A stretch of 5,094 nt of DNA from Mycobacterium sp. GTDB lineage: Bacteria > Actinomycetota > Actinomycetes > Mycobacteriales > Mycobacteriaceae. The stretch's first letter is position 1; each line of letters begins with the position of its first letter. The stretch is taken from the NCBI GenBank assembly GCA_018500005.2, contig JAHBAP020000429.1, forward strand, positions 1 to 5,094, in the 5' to 3' direction. This document shows, piece by piece, positions 1 to 5,094 of the stretch. The position numbers and the translations under genes are program-made. The notes beneath the pieces were generated by a model. The model made no database searches and was not told where the DNA came from. It saw only the letters and a list, made by a program, of their open reading frames with translations.

Positions 1-26
1 GAATTGGGGAGGGGCACCGGACCGGA

Positions 27-1262
27 TCAGCGAGCGCTGCGCGCAGCCCGCTCGGCCTTCGCGGCGTTATCGCCCCGCGCGGCGGCCCGGGCGGGCCGCT
101 TCGAGGGCTTCTGGGCACCGCTATCGGATGCCGATTCGGCGACAGCGTTGTCGACAGCCTTGGCGACGTCGACGTTGCCCAGTTCTGCAGAGGATGCTGC
201 AGGTGCCTCAACCTTGGGGGCCTCGGCTTGGGACACCTCGACGGCGGGGCTGGCAGCCTCGACCACAGCGGGCGCTTCCGCGGCGGCTAACGCCGGGGCG
301 GCGGCCGCAGCCTTGGCTGCAGCGGGCGACGGCGGGTAGAACGGATCGTTGTTGATGCCGTCGTCGCCGAGCGACTTGAAGCTGCCGAGCCGCTGCAATT
401 CGCTGGTCACCACGGCCCGCGGGCTCGCCACCGTCACGACGTCCTGATCATCGGTCAAACCGGGGCCGATGGCCCACTTGATCGACTGGCCCAGAGTGCC
501 CTCAGGTCCAAGGAAGCCGTCGACCGCCCCGTTCCAGGCGGACTGGATGTCGAGCTTGACGACGTCCTGGACGACGGCGACCACGGTGGCGATGGCAGCC
601 TTGGTCAACGCCGTGACGCCACCGACGACCGATCCGATGAGGCCCTTGGTCAGGTAGGGCAGGAAGCTGGAAACGACCGTGCCCAGGTTCTCGGCGAGGT
701 TGCTCAGAACGTACTGACCGGCAGCCAGCGTGTACTGAACGCCGTACTTGAGCGGATCGATGATCCCGGTGACCAGCGCATCGATGGCCGCCTGCGGATC
801 CCCGGCGATCAGCTCCTGGACCGCGGTGATGACAGCTCCCGGGGTGTTGAACACCGAATCGGACACGTCGATACCCAGTTCGACGGCGGTCTGGATGCCG
901 GCCCAGCCGTAGCCGGACAGGTTGTTGACCAGAGCGCTGAGAGCGCCCGAGGAGAATTGGTTGACAGCATCGGGGACGATGCCGAGATTGAACGGCGCGT
1001 ACGTGTAGGTCCCGTAGAAATTGTCCGGCCAGGTCACCCCGGCGTCGTCAAAGGTGTAGGTGTCCAGCAGATAGCTGTTGACCTCGCTCAACGAGCCGAG
1101 GACGGCGGCGACCGGGTTGGCGAACCCGGTCAGTTGGACCGCAGCAGTGGCGCGCTGCATCGAGGGCAGCACCTCCTGCTGGGCGATCGGGACGATGGCG
1201 ACTGCGGTGGCCCCGAGGGCGGCGACGCCTGCGACCATCTGTGAGCGGAGCGAGACGTTCAT
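27..1262 (-). CDS. Secreted or envelope-associated hydrophobic protein, tentatively GjpA-like
   Basis: The function is not established. The 411-residue product begins with a short basic stretch (MNVSLRSQ) and a hydrophobic Ala/Val/Gly segment at about 9-28, which looks like a signal peptide or membrane anchor. Residues about 45-300 are rich in Val, Ala, Leu and Gly, with a notably hydrophobic stretch at 205-233. From about 311 the protein becomes a low-complexity Ala/Pro/Glu/Val tail, ending in a basic Arg/Lys/Ala segment (386-411) with an RGD triplet at 396-398. It has no cysteine, which fits an exported protein. The layout resembles mycobacterial proteins annotated as GjpA-like outer membrane porins, an assignment made from memory and weak. 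PE/PPE membership is not supported, since no PE or PPE signature is seen. The ATG at 1262 is preferred over an in-frame ATG at 1337 because it directly precedes the signal-like segment, has GAAGGGA upstream, and the longer form would cover the likely promoter. It probably has its own promoter rather than belonging to the cys operon. Confidence 0.85.
   Translation of the reverse strand: MNVSLRSQMVAGVAALGATAVAIVPIAQQEVLPSMQRATAAVQLTGFANPVAAVLGSLSEVNSYLLDTYTFDDAGVTWPDNFYGTYTYAPFNLGIVPDAVNQFSSGALSALVNNLSGYGWAGIQTAVELGIDVSDSVFNTPGAVITAVQELIAGDPQAAIDALVTGIIDPLKYGVQYTLAAGQYVLSNLAENLGTVVSSFLPYLTKGLIGSVVGGVTALTKAAIATVVAVVQDVVKLDIQSAWNGAVDGFLGPEGTLGQSIKWAIGPGLTDDQDVVTVASPRAVVTSELQRLGSFKSLGDDGINNDPFYPPSPAAAKAAAAAPALAAAEAPAVVEAASPAVEVSQAEAPKVEAPAASSAELGNVDVAKAVDNAVAESASDSGAQKPSKRPARAAARGDNAAKAERAARSAR
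30..334 (-). repeat. Low-complexity Ala/Pro-rich and basic C-terminal tail coding region
   Basis: This stretch encodes residues about 310-411 of the secreted protein. It holds runs such as AAAKAAAAAPALAAAEAPA, then alternating Ala/Pro/Glu/Val, then a Lys/Arg/Ala end. It is not a strict tandem repeat at the DNA level. Such tails in mycobacterial surface proteins are often variable in length between strains; that is general knowledge, not something seen here. Confidence 0.7.
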
Positions 1263-1270
1263 GGGTTTCC

Positions 1271-1280
1271 GTTTCCCTTC
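1271..1280 (-). promoter_or_regulatory. Ribosome binding site of the secreted-protein gene
   Basis: The minus strand reads GAAGGGAAAC here, with AAGGGA about 11 bases before the ATG at 1262. It is a moderate Shine-Dalgarno match at slightly long spacing, and it supports the start at 1262 over the in-frame ATG at 1337. Confidence 0.5.
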
Positions 1281-1303
1281 AAGTACAAGTAATTGCGCGA
1301 ACG

Positions 1304-1332
1304 ACACTAACTTACCTGAGAAAAACCTGAAA
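1304..1332 (-). promoter_or_regulatory. Likely promoter of the secreted-protein gene
   Basis: On the minus strand TAGTGT (1309-1304) fits the mycobacterial -10 consensus TANNNT. An overlapping TAAGTT (1314-1309) also fits. The hexamer 17 bases upstream of TAGTGT is TTTCAG (1332-1327), a poor -35 that matches TTGACA at only three positions. This is common in mycobacterial promoters that need an activator or an alternative sigma factor. Transcription would start near 1296-1298, giving a leader of about 35 bases before the ATG at 1262. The call rests on pattern and position only. Confidence 0.4.
1314..1332 (-). promoter_or_regulatory. Tandem direct repeat TTTCAGGT-TTT-TCTCAGGT, candidate regulator site
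   Basis: Two 8-base units separated by 3 bases place the shared TCAGGT cores 11 bases apart, one helical turn, directly over the predicted -35 region and spacer. This geometry is typical of a dimeric OmpR-family response regulator. From memory, the mycobacterial stress regulator MprA binds two loosely conserved 8-base direct repeats within 19 bases, so MprA is one candidate. The repeat itself is seen directly; the regulator is inference. Confidence 0.45.
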
Positions 1333-1400
1333 GTCACTCAGTTTTCTGCGACCTTTGGCCCCAATTCGAGTGGACCCCGCCAGCAGGGTGACATTCCCTG

Positions 1401-1422
1401 GTCAAGCGGCTCTTGACGCCGC
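1401..1422. repeat. Interlocked inverted repeats in the cysQ downstream spacer
   Basis: GTCAAG-CGGCT-CTTGAC (1401-1417) is a perfect 6-base stem with a 5-base loop. GCGGC-TCTTGAC-GCCGC (1406-1422) is a perfect 5-base stem with a 7-base loop. The two share bases and cannot form together. Neither is followed by a U-run on the minus strand, so a classical terminator is not shown. The element could contribute to 3' end formation of the cys transcript or bind a protein. Confidence 0.3.
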
Positions 1423-1482
1423 AATCTCCGCCATGAAGGGCGCTTCTCCGAGGGGGCGAACACAGAAACCCCGCGATACGTC

Positions 1483-1495
1483 CAGGTTTAACCTG
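1483..1495. repeat. Perfect 13-base palindrome CAGGTTTAACCTG
   Basis: CAGGTT and AACCTG form a 6+1+6 perfect inverted repeat about 32 bases after the cysQ stop and about 220 bases upstream of the secreted-protein ATG. It is too short and lacks a U-run, so it does not look like an intrinsic terminator. Its arms carry the same CAGGT core as the direct repeat at 1314-1332, which suggests a protein-binding site. Confidence 0.45.
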
Positions 1496-1526
1496 AGAAG
1501 AACATGGGACCCAAATTCCCGCGGAT

Positions 1527-2255
1527 TTACCGAAGGGCTGCCAGTACCGCCTCGGCGTGCTGCGGTCGGCAGACCACCAGATCGGGCAGCTTCGGATCAG
1601 CCTGGTTGTAGCGCAGCGGCGAACCGTCGATGCGGGAGGTGTGCAACCCCGCAGCCCGGGCCACCGCAACCGGAGCCGCCGAGTCCCACTCGTACTGGCC
1701 GCCGGAATGCACGTACCCCGCGGCACGGCCCTAAACAACGGCGGCAACCTTCGCGCCCGCCGATCCCATTTCGACCAGAGTCCCGCCCAGGTGTTCGCAG
1801 ACCCGATGCGCCTCGGCGGGCGGCCGGGTCCTGGAGACAAGGATGCGCGGCGTCGCCGGCGGAACGGGCAGTCCCGGGACGGCAGGGGTGGACAGCGTGA
1901 CGCCCTGGGCGGGCAACGCCACCGCGCCGGCAGCCAGTTCGCCGCCTTCCCACAGCGCCACGTGCACGGCCCAGTCGTCGCGGTCGAGTTCGGAGAACTC
2001 CCTGGTGCCGTCCAGGGGATCGACGATCCAGACCCGATCGGCGCCCAGTCGCGCGGAATCGTCGGCACCCTCTTCGGAGAGCACCGCGTCGGCCGGTCGG
2101 GCAGTTGCCAGTTCGCGCATCAGGAACTCGTGCGAACGCTTGTCCCCCTGGTCCTTGCGCTCCGATGCCGGGGCGTCAGCCAGTTCGGTTCGGACATCCA
2201 GCAGCAACCGGCCGGCTTCGGTCGCGAGCCAGGCGGCGAGTTCGTGATCGTTCAC
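1527..2255 (-). pseudogene. cysQ: CysQ-type PAP phosphatase interrupted by an in-frame amber codon
   Basis: CysQ enzymes are Mg-dependent, Li-sensitive phosphatases of the inositol-monophosphatase fold. They hydrolyse PAP to AMP and may also use PAPS. The 242-codon frame begins with GTG at 2255, overlapping the cysNC stop as GTGA. It shows SEE at residues 60-62, the metal-site motif DPLDGT at 79-84, DDWAVH at 93-98 and GSAGAK at 164-169. Codon 175 (1733-1731) is TAG. The same frame then continues without another stop through [11 protein letters not shown] (185-195), [10 protein letters not shown] (208-217) and PDLVVCRP (224-231) to a TAA at 1527. The spacing across the TAG equals that of M. 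tuberculosis CysQ as I recall it, so a substitution explains it better than an indel. A product stopping at residue 174 lacks WDSAAP, whose Asp191 is a metal ligand in the family, and should be inactive. A sequencing error or stop readthrough remains possible. No strong ribosome site precedes the GTG, so translation is probably coupled to cysNC. Confidence 0.85.
1731..1733 (-). other. Premature amber (TAG) codon inside cysQ
   Basis: On the minus strand the codons read GCC GCC GTT GTT TAG GGC CGT GCC, giving A-A-V-V-stop-G-R-A. The downstream reading frame is the same one (21 bases separate the TAG from the GTG at 1712) and encodes clear CysQ sequence. One base change from CAG, AAG, GAG, TGG, TCG, TTG or TAC/TAT would produce this stop. 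A GTG at 1712 could in principle restart a fragment of 61 residues, but that fragment would lack most of the active site. Confidence 0.9.
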
Positions 2256-4096
2256 GCCGGCGATTCCAACAGGTCCACCACCTGCTGGGCAAGTTCGGCG
2301 GCGTTGTGATCGGGCGTCAATCGCAGATCCGGGTTCTTGGGACGCTGGTAGGGGCTGTCGATGCCGGTGAAGTGGGTTATCTCACCGCGCCGGGCCTTGG
2401 CATAGAGACCCTTCGGGTCGCGCTGCTCGCAATCCTCCAGCGGGGTGTCGACGAACACCTCGAAGAACTCGATGCCCGCATCGCCGTGCACGGTCCGGGC
2501 CAGCTCGCGATGTTCCCGCAACGGGCTGATCGCGGGAACCAGCACGGTCAGCCCGGCATCGGCCATCAGGGTGGCGACGTGGGCAAGCCGACGCAGGTTC
2601 TCGGCCCGGTCGGCCATCGAGAATCCGAGGTCGGCGTTGAGACCGTGGCGAAGGTTGTCGCCATCGAGAATGTATGCCGGACAACCGTGTTCGAGGAGTA
2701 GCTGCTCGACGATCACGGCGATCGACGACTTGCCCGAGCCGGACAGGCCGGTGAACCAGACGGTGCGCCCCTTGGTCAGCCGGTCTTTGACCAGTGACTC
2801 GTGCCGCACCGTGTTGGGCGAGGAGGTACGCGCGGCGGCCGGCACCGTGTCGCGGACCATGCCGGCCGCGACGGTGACATTGGTCTCCGGATGGATCAGG
2901 ATGAACGACCCGGTGGCCGGGTTCCGGTTGTACTCGTCGAGCAGCAGAGGGACCGTGGTGCGCAAGCTGACCCGGCCGAGTTCGTTGAGCTTCAACGCCG
3001 TTGCGCTCTTGTCGCGGTGCAGCGAGTTGACGTCGAGCCGGTAGTCCAGCGCAGTGATCCGGGCACGGGTGGTGCGGGTGGTCTGCTTGATGATGAACTC
3101 GCGGCCCGGTTCAAGCGTCGCGTCGTCGGCCATCCAGCACACCATCGCGTCGAACTCCCGGGTGGACTCCGGCTGGTTCTGCGGACGGGCCAGCATGTCG
3201 CCGCGGGAGATGTCGATATCGTCGGCCAGGCTGATCGCCACGGCCATCGGCGGAAACGCTTCTGCCACAGGGCCGGTCGGCCCGTCGATGGCGGTGATCC
3301 GGCTGCTCTTGCCGGCGGGCAGCACCACCACCTCGTCGCCGGTCCGGATGACGCCGCTGGCGACCGTTCCCGCGTAGCTGCGGTGGTCGGCGTGCTCGAG
3401 GGTCTGCGGCCGGATGACGTACTGGACCGGGAAGCGAACATCGACCAGGTTGCGGTCGCCGGCGATGTAAACGTCCTCCAGATGCCTCAGCAGTGGCGAG
3501 CCGTCGTACCAGGGCGCCGCCTCCGACTTCGTCACCACGTTGTCACCGTGCAATGCCGACATCGGAATCGTCGTGACGTCGTGGACGTCCAGTCGTGCGG
3601 CGAAATCGTGGAACTCGTCGCGAATCGCGTTGAAGCGCTGCTGATCCCAGTCGATGAGGTCCATCTTGTTGACTGCGAGCACCAGGTGCTGCACACCGAG
3701 CAGCGATGCCAGGAACGCGTGCCGACGGGATTGTTCGAGCAGTCCGTGGCGAGCGTCGACCAGCACGATCACCAATTGAGCGGTCGATGCGCCGGTGACC
3801 ATGTTGCGGGTGTACTGAATATGTCCCGGAGTGTCGGCAATGATGAATTTCCGCTTGGCCGTGGCGAAGTAGCGATAGGCCACGTCGATCGTGATGCCCT
3901 GTTCGCGCTCGGATCTCAAGCCGTCGGTAACCAGTGCCAAGTCGGTGTAATCGTTGCCACGCTCACGGGAAGTGCGCTCGACGGCGGCCAGTTGGTCTTC
4001 CATAACGGCCTTGGAGTCGTATAGCAACCGGCCGATCAGCGTGGACTTGCCGTCGTCGACGGAACCGGCGGTGGCGAGCCTGAGAAGCGTGCTCAT
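2252..4096 (-). CDS. cysNC: Bifunctional sulfate adenylyltransferase GTPase subunit / APS kinase (CysN-CysC fusion)
   Basis: This 614-residue fusion couples GTP hydrolysis to APS synthesis by CysD (CysN part) and then phosphorylates APS to PAPS (CysC part). The N-terminal translation-factor-type GTPase has G1 GSVDDGKS at residues 11-18, a G2 region GITIDVAYRYF at 67-77, G3 DTPGH at 88-92, G4 NKMD at 143-146 and G5 SAL at 180-182. EF-Tu-like beta-barrel domains follow at about 220-305 and 315-420. The APS kinase domain starts near residue 431 (base 2806). It has the P-loop GLSGSGKS at 450-457, DGDN at 478-481, DRAENLRR at 496-503, an ISP motif with Ser524, and the FTGIDSPYQRP lid segment near 576. 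All catalytic motifs look intact in both halves. The ATG at 4096 is chosen because MSTLLRLATAGSVDDGKS is the normal CysN start, GGGAGGG lies 9 bases upstream, and a longer in-frame extension only shadows cysD. It overlaps cysD (TGATG) and cysQ (GTGA). Confidence 0.97.
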   Translation of the reverse strand: MSTLLRLATAGSVDDGKSTLIGRLLYDSKAVMEDQLAAVERTSRERGNDYTDLALVTDGLRSEREQGITIDVAYRYFATAKRKFIIADTPGHIQYTRNMVTGASTAQLVIVLVDARHGLLEQSRRHAFLASLLGVQHLVLAVNKMDLIDWDQQRFNAIRDEFHDFAARLDVHDVTTIPMSALHGDNVVTKSEAAPWYDGSPLLRHLEDVYIAGDRNLVDVRFPVQYVIRPQTLEHADHRSYAGTVASGVIRTGDEVVVLPAGKSSRITAIDGPTGPVAEAFPPMAVAISLADDIDISRGDMLARPQNQPESTREFDAMVCWMADDATLEPGREFIIKQTTRTTRARITALDYRLDVNSLHRDKSATALKLNELGRVSLRTTVPLLLDEYNRNPATGSFILIHPETNVTVAAGMVRDTVPAAARTSSPNTVRHESLVKDRLTKGRTVWFTGLSGSGKSSIAVIVEQLLLEHGCPAYILDGDNLRHGLNADLGFSMADRAENLRRLAHVATLMADAGLTVLVPAISPLREHRELARTVHGDAGIEFFEVFVDTPLEDCEQRDPKGLYAKARRGEITHFTGIDSPYQRPKNPDLRLTPDHNAAELAQQVVDLLESPA

Positions 4097-5025
4097 CAGA
4101 AGTAACCCTCCCGCTTGCGGTCTTCCATGCCGGCCTCGGAGATCCGGTCGTCCGCTCGGGTGGCGCCGCGTTCGGTGAGCCGCGACACGGCGGTCTCGGC
4201 GATCACGTCCTCGACGGATGCCGCGGTGGACTCCACGCAACCGGTACAGGTGACGTCGCCGACGGTGCGGAACCGGACCGAGGTCTCGAAGACCTCTTCG
4301 CCCTCTTTGGGCTGCATGAATTCGTGGACCGCCAGCAGCATGCCGTCCCGGCGGAACACCGGTCTGTTGTGCGCGTAGTAGATGGACGGCAATGTGATGT
4401 CCTCAGCGCCGATGTAGGCCCAGATGTCGTATTCGGTCCAGTTCGACAGCGGAAAGACCCGGATGTGCTCGCTCTTGCGGTAACGGCCGTTGTAGAGGTT
4501 CCAGAGCTCCGGGCGCTGGGCCTTGGGGTCCCACTGCCCGAACTCGTCGCGGAAGCTGAACACGCGTTCTTTGGCGCGGGCCTTCTCCTCGTCGCGTCGG
4601 GCCCCGCCGAAGGCGGCGTCGAAGCGGTTCTCCCGGATTGCCCGCAGCAGGGTGACGGTCTGCAGCGGGTTGCGCGAGGGCCCGTTGTCGACGACCCGGC
4701 CCGCGTCGATGTCGTCCTGCACGCTGGCCACCACCAATCGCAGCCCGTGCCGCGCGACCAATTCGTCGCGGGTTGCGATCACCTCGTCGAAGTTGTGCCC
4801 GGTATCGACGTGCATGACCGGGAAGGGCAACCGCGCGGGGGCGAAGGCCTTGGTCGCCAGGTGCAGCATGACGATGGAATCCTTGCCACCCGAGAACAGC
4901 AGCACCGGCCGCTCGAACTCGGCCGCGACCTCGCGGATGATGTGGATGGCCTCGGCCTCCAGCGAGCGCAGGTGGCTCAGTTCGTATTGCCCGGCCCGCG
5001 GCGGGGTGGCAACCGGGTTCGCCAT
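4096..5025 (-). CDS. cysD: Sulfate adenylyltransferase subunit 2 (ATP sulfurylase small subunit)
   Basis: CysD is the catalytic subunit of bacterial ATP sulfurylase. With the GTPase CysN it makes APS and pyrophosphate from ATP and cytosolic sulfate, the first step of sulfate activation. The 309-residue product shows the N-type PP-loop SGGKDS at residues 45-50, the HVDTGHNF segment at 72-79, the GGARRDEEKARAKER nucleotide-binding stretch at 140-154, a CTGC motif at 260-263 and the family's KREGYF end. No stop or missing motif is seen. The ATG at 5025 is chosen because GAGGA lies just upstream and the LRSLEAEAIHIIREV helix typical of CysD begins soon after it. I recall M. tuberculosis CysD being somewhat longer at the N-terminus, but no in-frame extension is supported here. 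It is the first gene of the cys operon and overlaps cysNC by one base. Mycobacterial cysD operons are known to be induced by sulfur limitation; nothing seen here proves that. Confidence 0.97.
   Translation of the reverse strand: MANPVATPPRAGQYELSHLRSLEAEAIHIIREVAAEFERPVLLFSGGKDSIVMLHLATKAFAPARLPFPVMHVDTGHNFDEVIATRDELVARHGLRLVVASVQDDIDAGRVVDNGPSRNPLQTVTLLRAIRENRFDAAFGGARRDEEKARAKERVFSFRDEFGQWDPKAQRPELWNLYNGRYRKSEHIRVFPLSNWTEYDIWAYIGAEDITLPSIYYAHNRPVFRRDGMLLAVHEFMQPKEGEEVFETSVRFRTVGDVTCTGCVESTAASVEDVIAETAVSRLTERGATRADDRISEAGMEDRKREGYF
4106..4112 (-). promoter_or_regulatory. Ribosome binding site of cysNC inside the cysD end
   Basis: GGGAGGG lies 9 bases before the cysNC ATG at 4096. It is formed by the codons for Arg-Glu-Gly in the conserved REGYF end of CysD. 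Together with the TGATG stop-start overlap it supports coupled translation of the two ATP sulfurylase subunits and fixes the cysNC start. Confidence 0.75.
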
Positions 5026-5094
5026 GTTTTCCTCGTAAAGTTGGTAGTTTTGACCGAATTAAACAGACTCGTCACCATTAACCCACTCGCCGCA
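5026..5094 (-). promoter_or_regulatory. cysD leader with ribosome binding site
   Basis: This 69-base stretch is visibly richer in A and T than the genes. GAGGA (5034-5030) sits 4 bases before the cysD ATG and is the probable Shine-Dalgarno sequence. I found no clean TANNNT -10 hexamer on the minus strand within it. The closest is TAATTC within GTTTAATTC, so the operon promoter may be degenerate or lie beyond the window. No riboswitch or strong hairpin is visible. Confidence 0.45.

Noticed and set aside
1263..1337. A 25-residue N-terminal extension of the secreted protein starting at 1337.
   Set aside because: It would translate through the predicted promoter and repeats and would place a non-signal-like segment before the hydrophobic leader.
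1374..1389. A 6-base stem ACCCTG/CGGGGT (minus strand) as an intrinsic terminator.
   Set aside because: The stem is short, includes a G-T pair and is followed by mixed sequence rather than a U-run.
957..1416. Plus-strand open frames opposite the start of the secreted-protein gene.
   Set aside because: They have no ribosome site or recognisable motif and mirror a minus-strand gene with a signal-like N-terminus and normal composition.
1506..1520. A GGGA/TCCC inverted repeat just after the cysQ stop as a terminator.
   Set aside because: A 4-base stem with a 7-base loop and no U-run is too weak to call.
1731..1733. A frameshift as the cause of the cysQ break.
   Set aside because: The conserved segments before and after the TAG are in the same frame with family-like spacing, so a substitution is the simpler explanation.
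1334..2068. A 244-codon minus-strand open frame overlapping cysQ and crossing the amber codon.
   Set aside because: It is in a different frame from the conserved CysQ motifs and gives an Arg/Pro/Ser-rich product of shadow type, so it does not rescue cysQ.
2801..4024. A 407-codon plus-strand open frame opposite cysNC.
   Set aside because: It is antisense to a gene with all catalytic motifs. Its product is rich in Arg, Gly, His and Val with no recognisable domain. Long antisense frames are expected in GC-rich coding DNA.
4097..4240. A 48-residue N-terminal extension of CysNC.
   Set aside because: It lies entirely within cysD in another frame, is Arg/Gly-rich, and the normal CysN start follows a good ribosome site at 4106-4112.

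Overview
The window is GC-rich and has the character of a fast-growing mycobacterium (Mycobacterium/Mycolicibacterium). The basis is a CysN-CysC fusion of 614 residues, the length I recall for M. tuberculosis CysNC, together with a mycobacterial-looking secreted hydrophobic protein and short overlapping gene junctions. All four genes are on the minus strand, so transcription runs from the right end to the left. The species assignment is inference, because no rRNA or other marker gene is present.

Layout from right to left. A 69-base AT-richer leader (5026-5094) precedes cysD (4096-5025), the small subunit of ATP sulfurylase. cysNC (2252-4096) follows through a TGATG overlap. It joins the regulatory GTPase subunit of ATP sulfurylase to APS kinase. 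A cysQ gene for a 3'-phosphoadenosine-5'-phosphate (PAP) phosphatase (1527-2255) follows through a GTGA overlap. After a 264-base spacer comes a gene for a secreted or envelope-associated protein of 411 residues (27-1262), whose family is only tentatively recognised (GjpA-like). The last 26 bases hold nothing I can identify.

The first three genes form one sulfate-activation operon. CysD with the CysN domain makes adenosine 5'-phosphosulfate (APS) from ATP and sulfate, with GTP hydrolysis. The CysC domain phosphorylates APS to PAPS. CysQ would remove the PAP by-product left after PAPS is used as a sulfate donor, and may limit PAPS itself.

The most notable observation is an in-frame amber codon (1731-1733) in cysQ. 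The frame continues cleanly past it and encodes the rest of the family, including the WDSAAP metal-binding motif. As read, cysQ is therefore a pseudogene, or the sequence has an error or strain-specific mutation there, while cysD and cysNC look intact. The second is the spacer before the secreted-protein gene. It carries a tandem TCAGGT-type direct repeat on the -35 region of a plausible promoter, a near-copy of one repeat unit 177 bases away that runs into a perfect 13-base palindrome, and a pair of mutually exclusive hairpins. I found no novel defence system, mobile element, CRISPR array or RNA gene.
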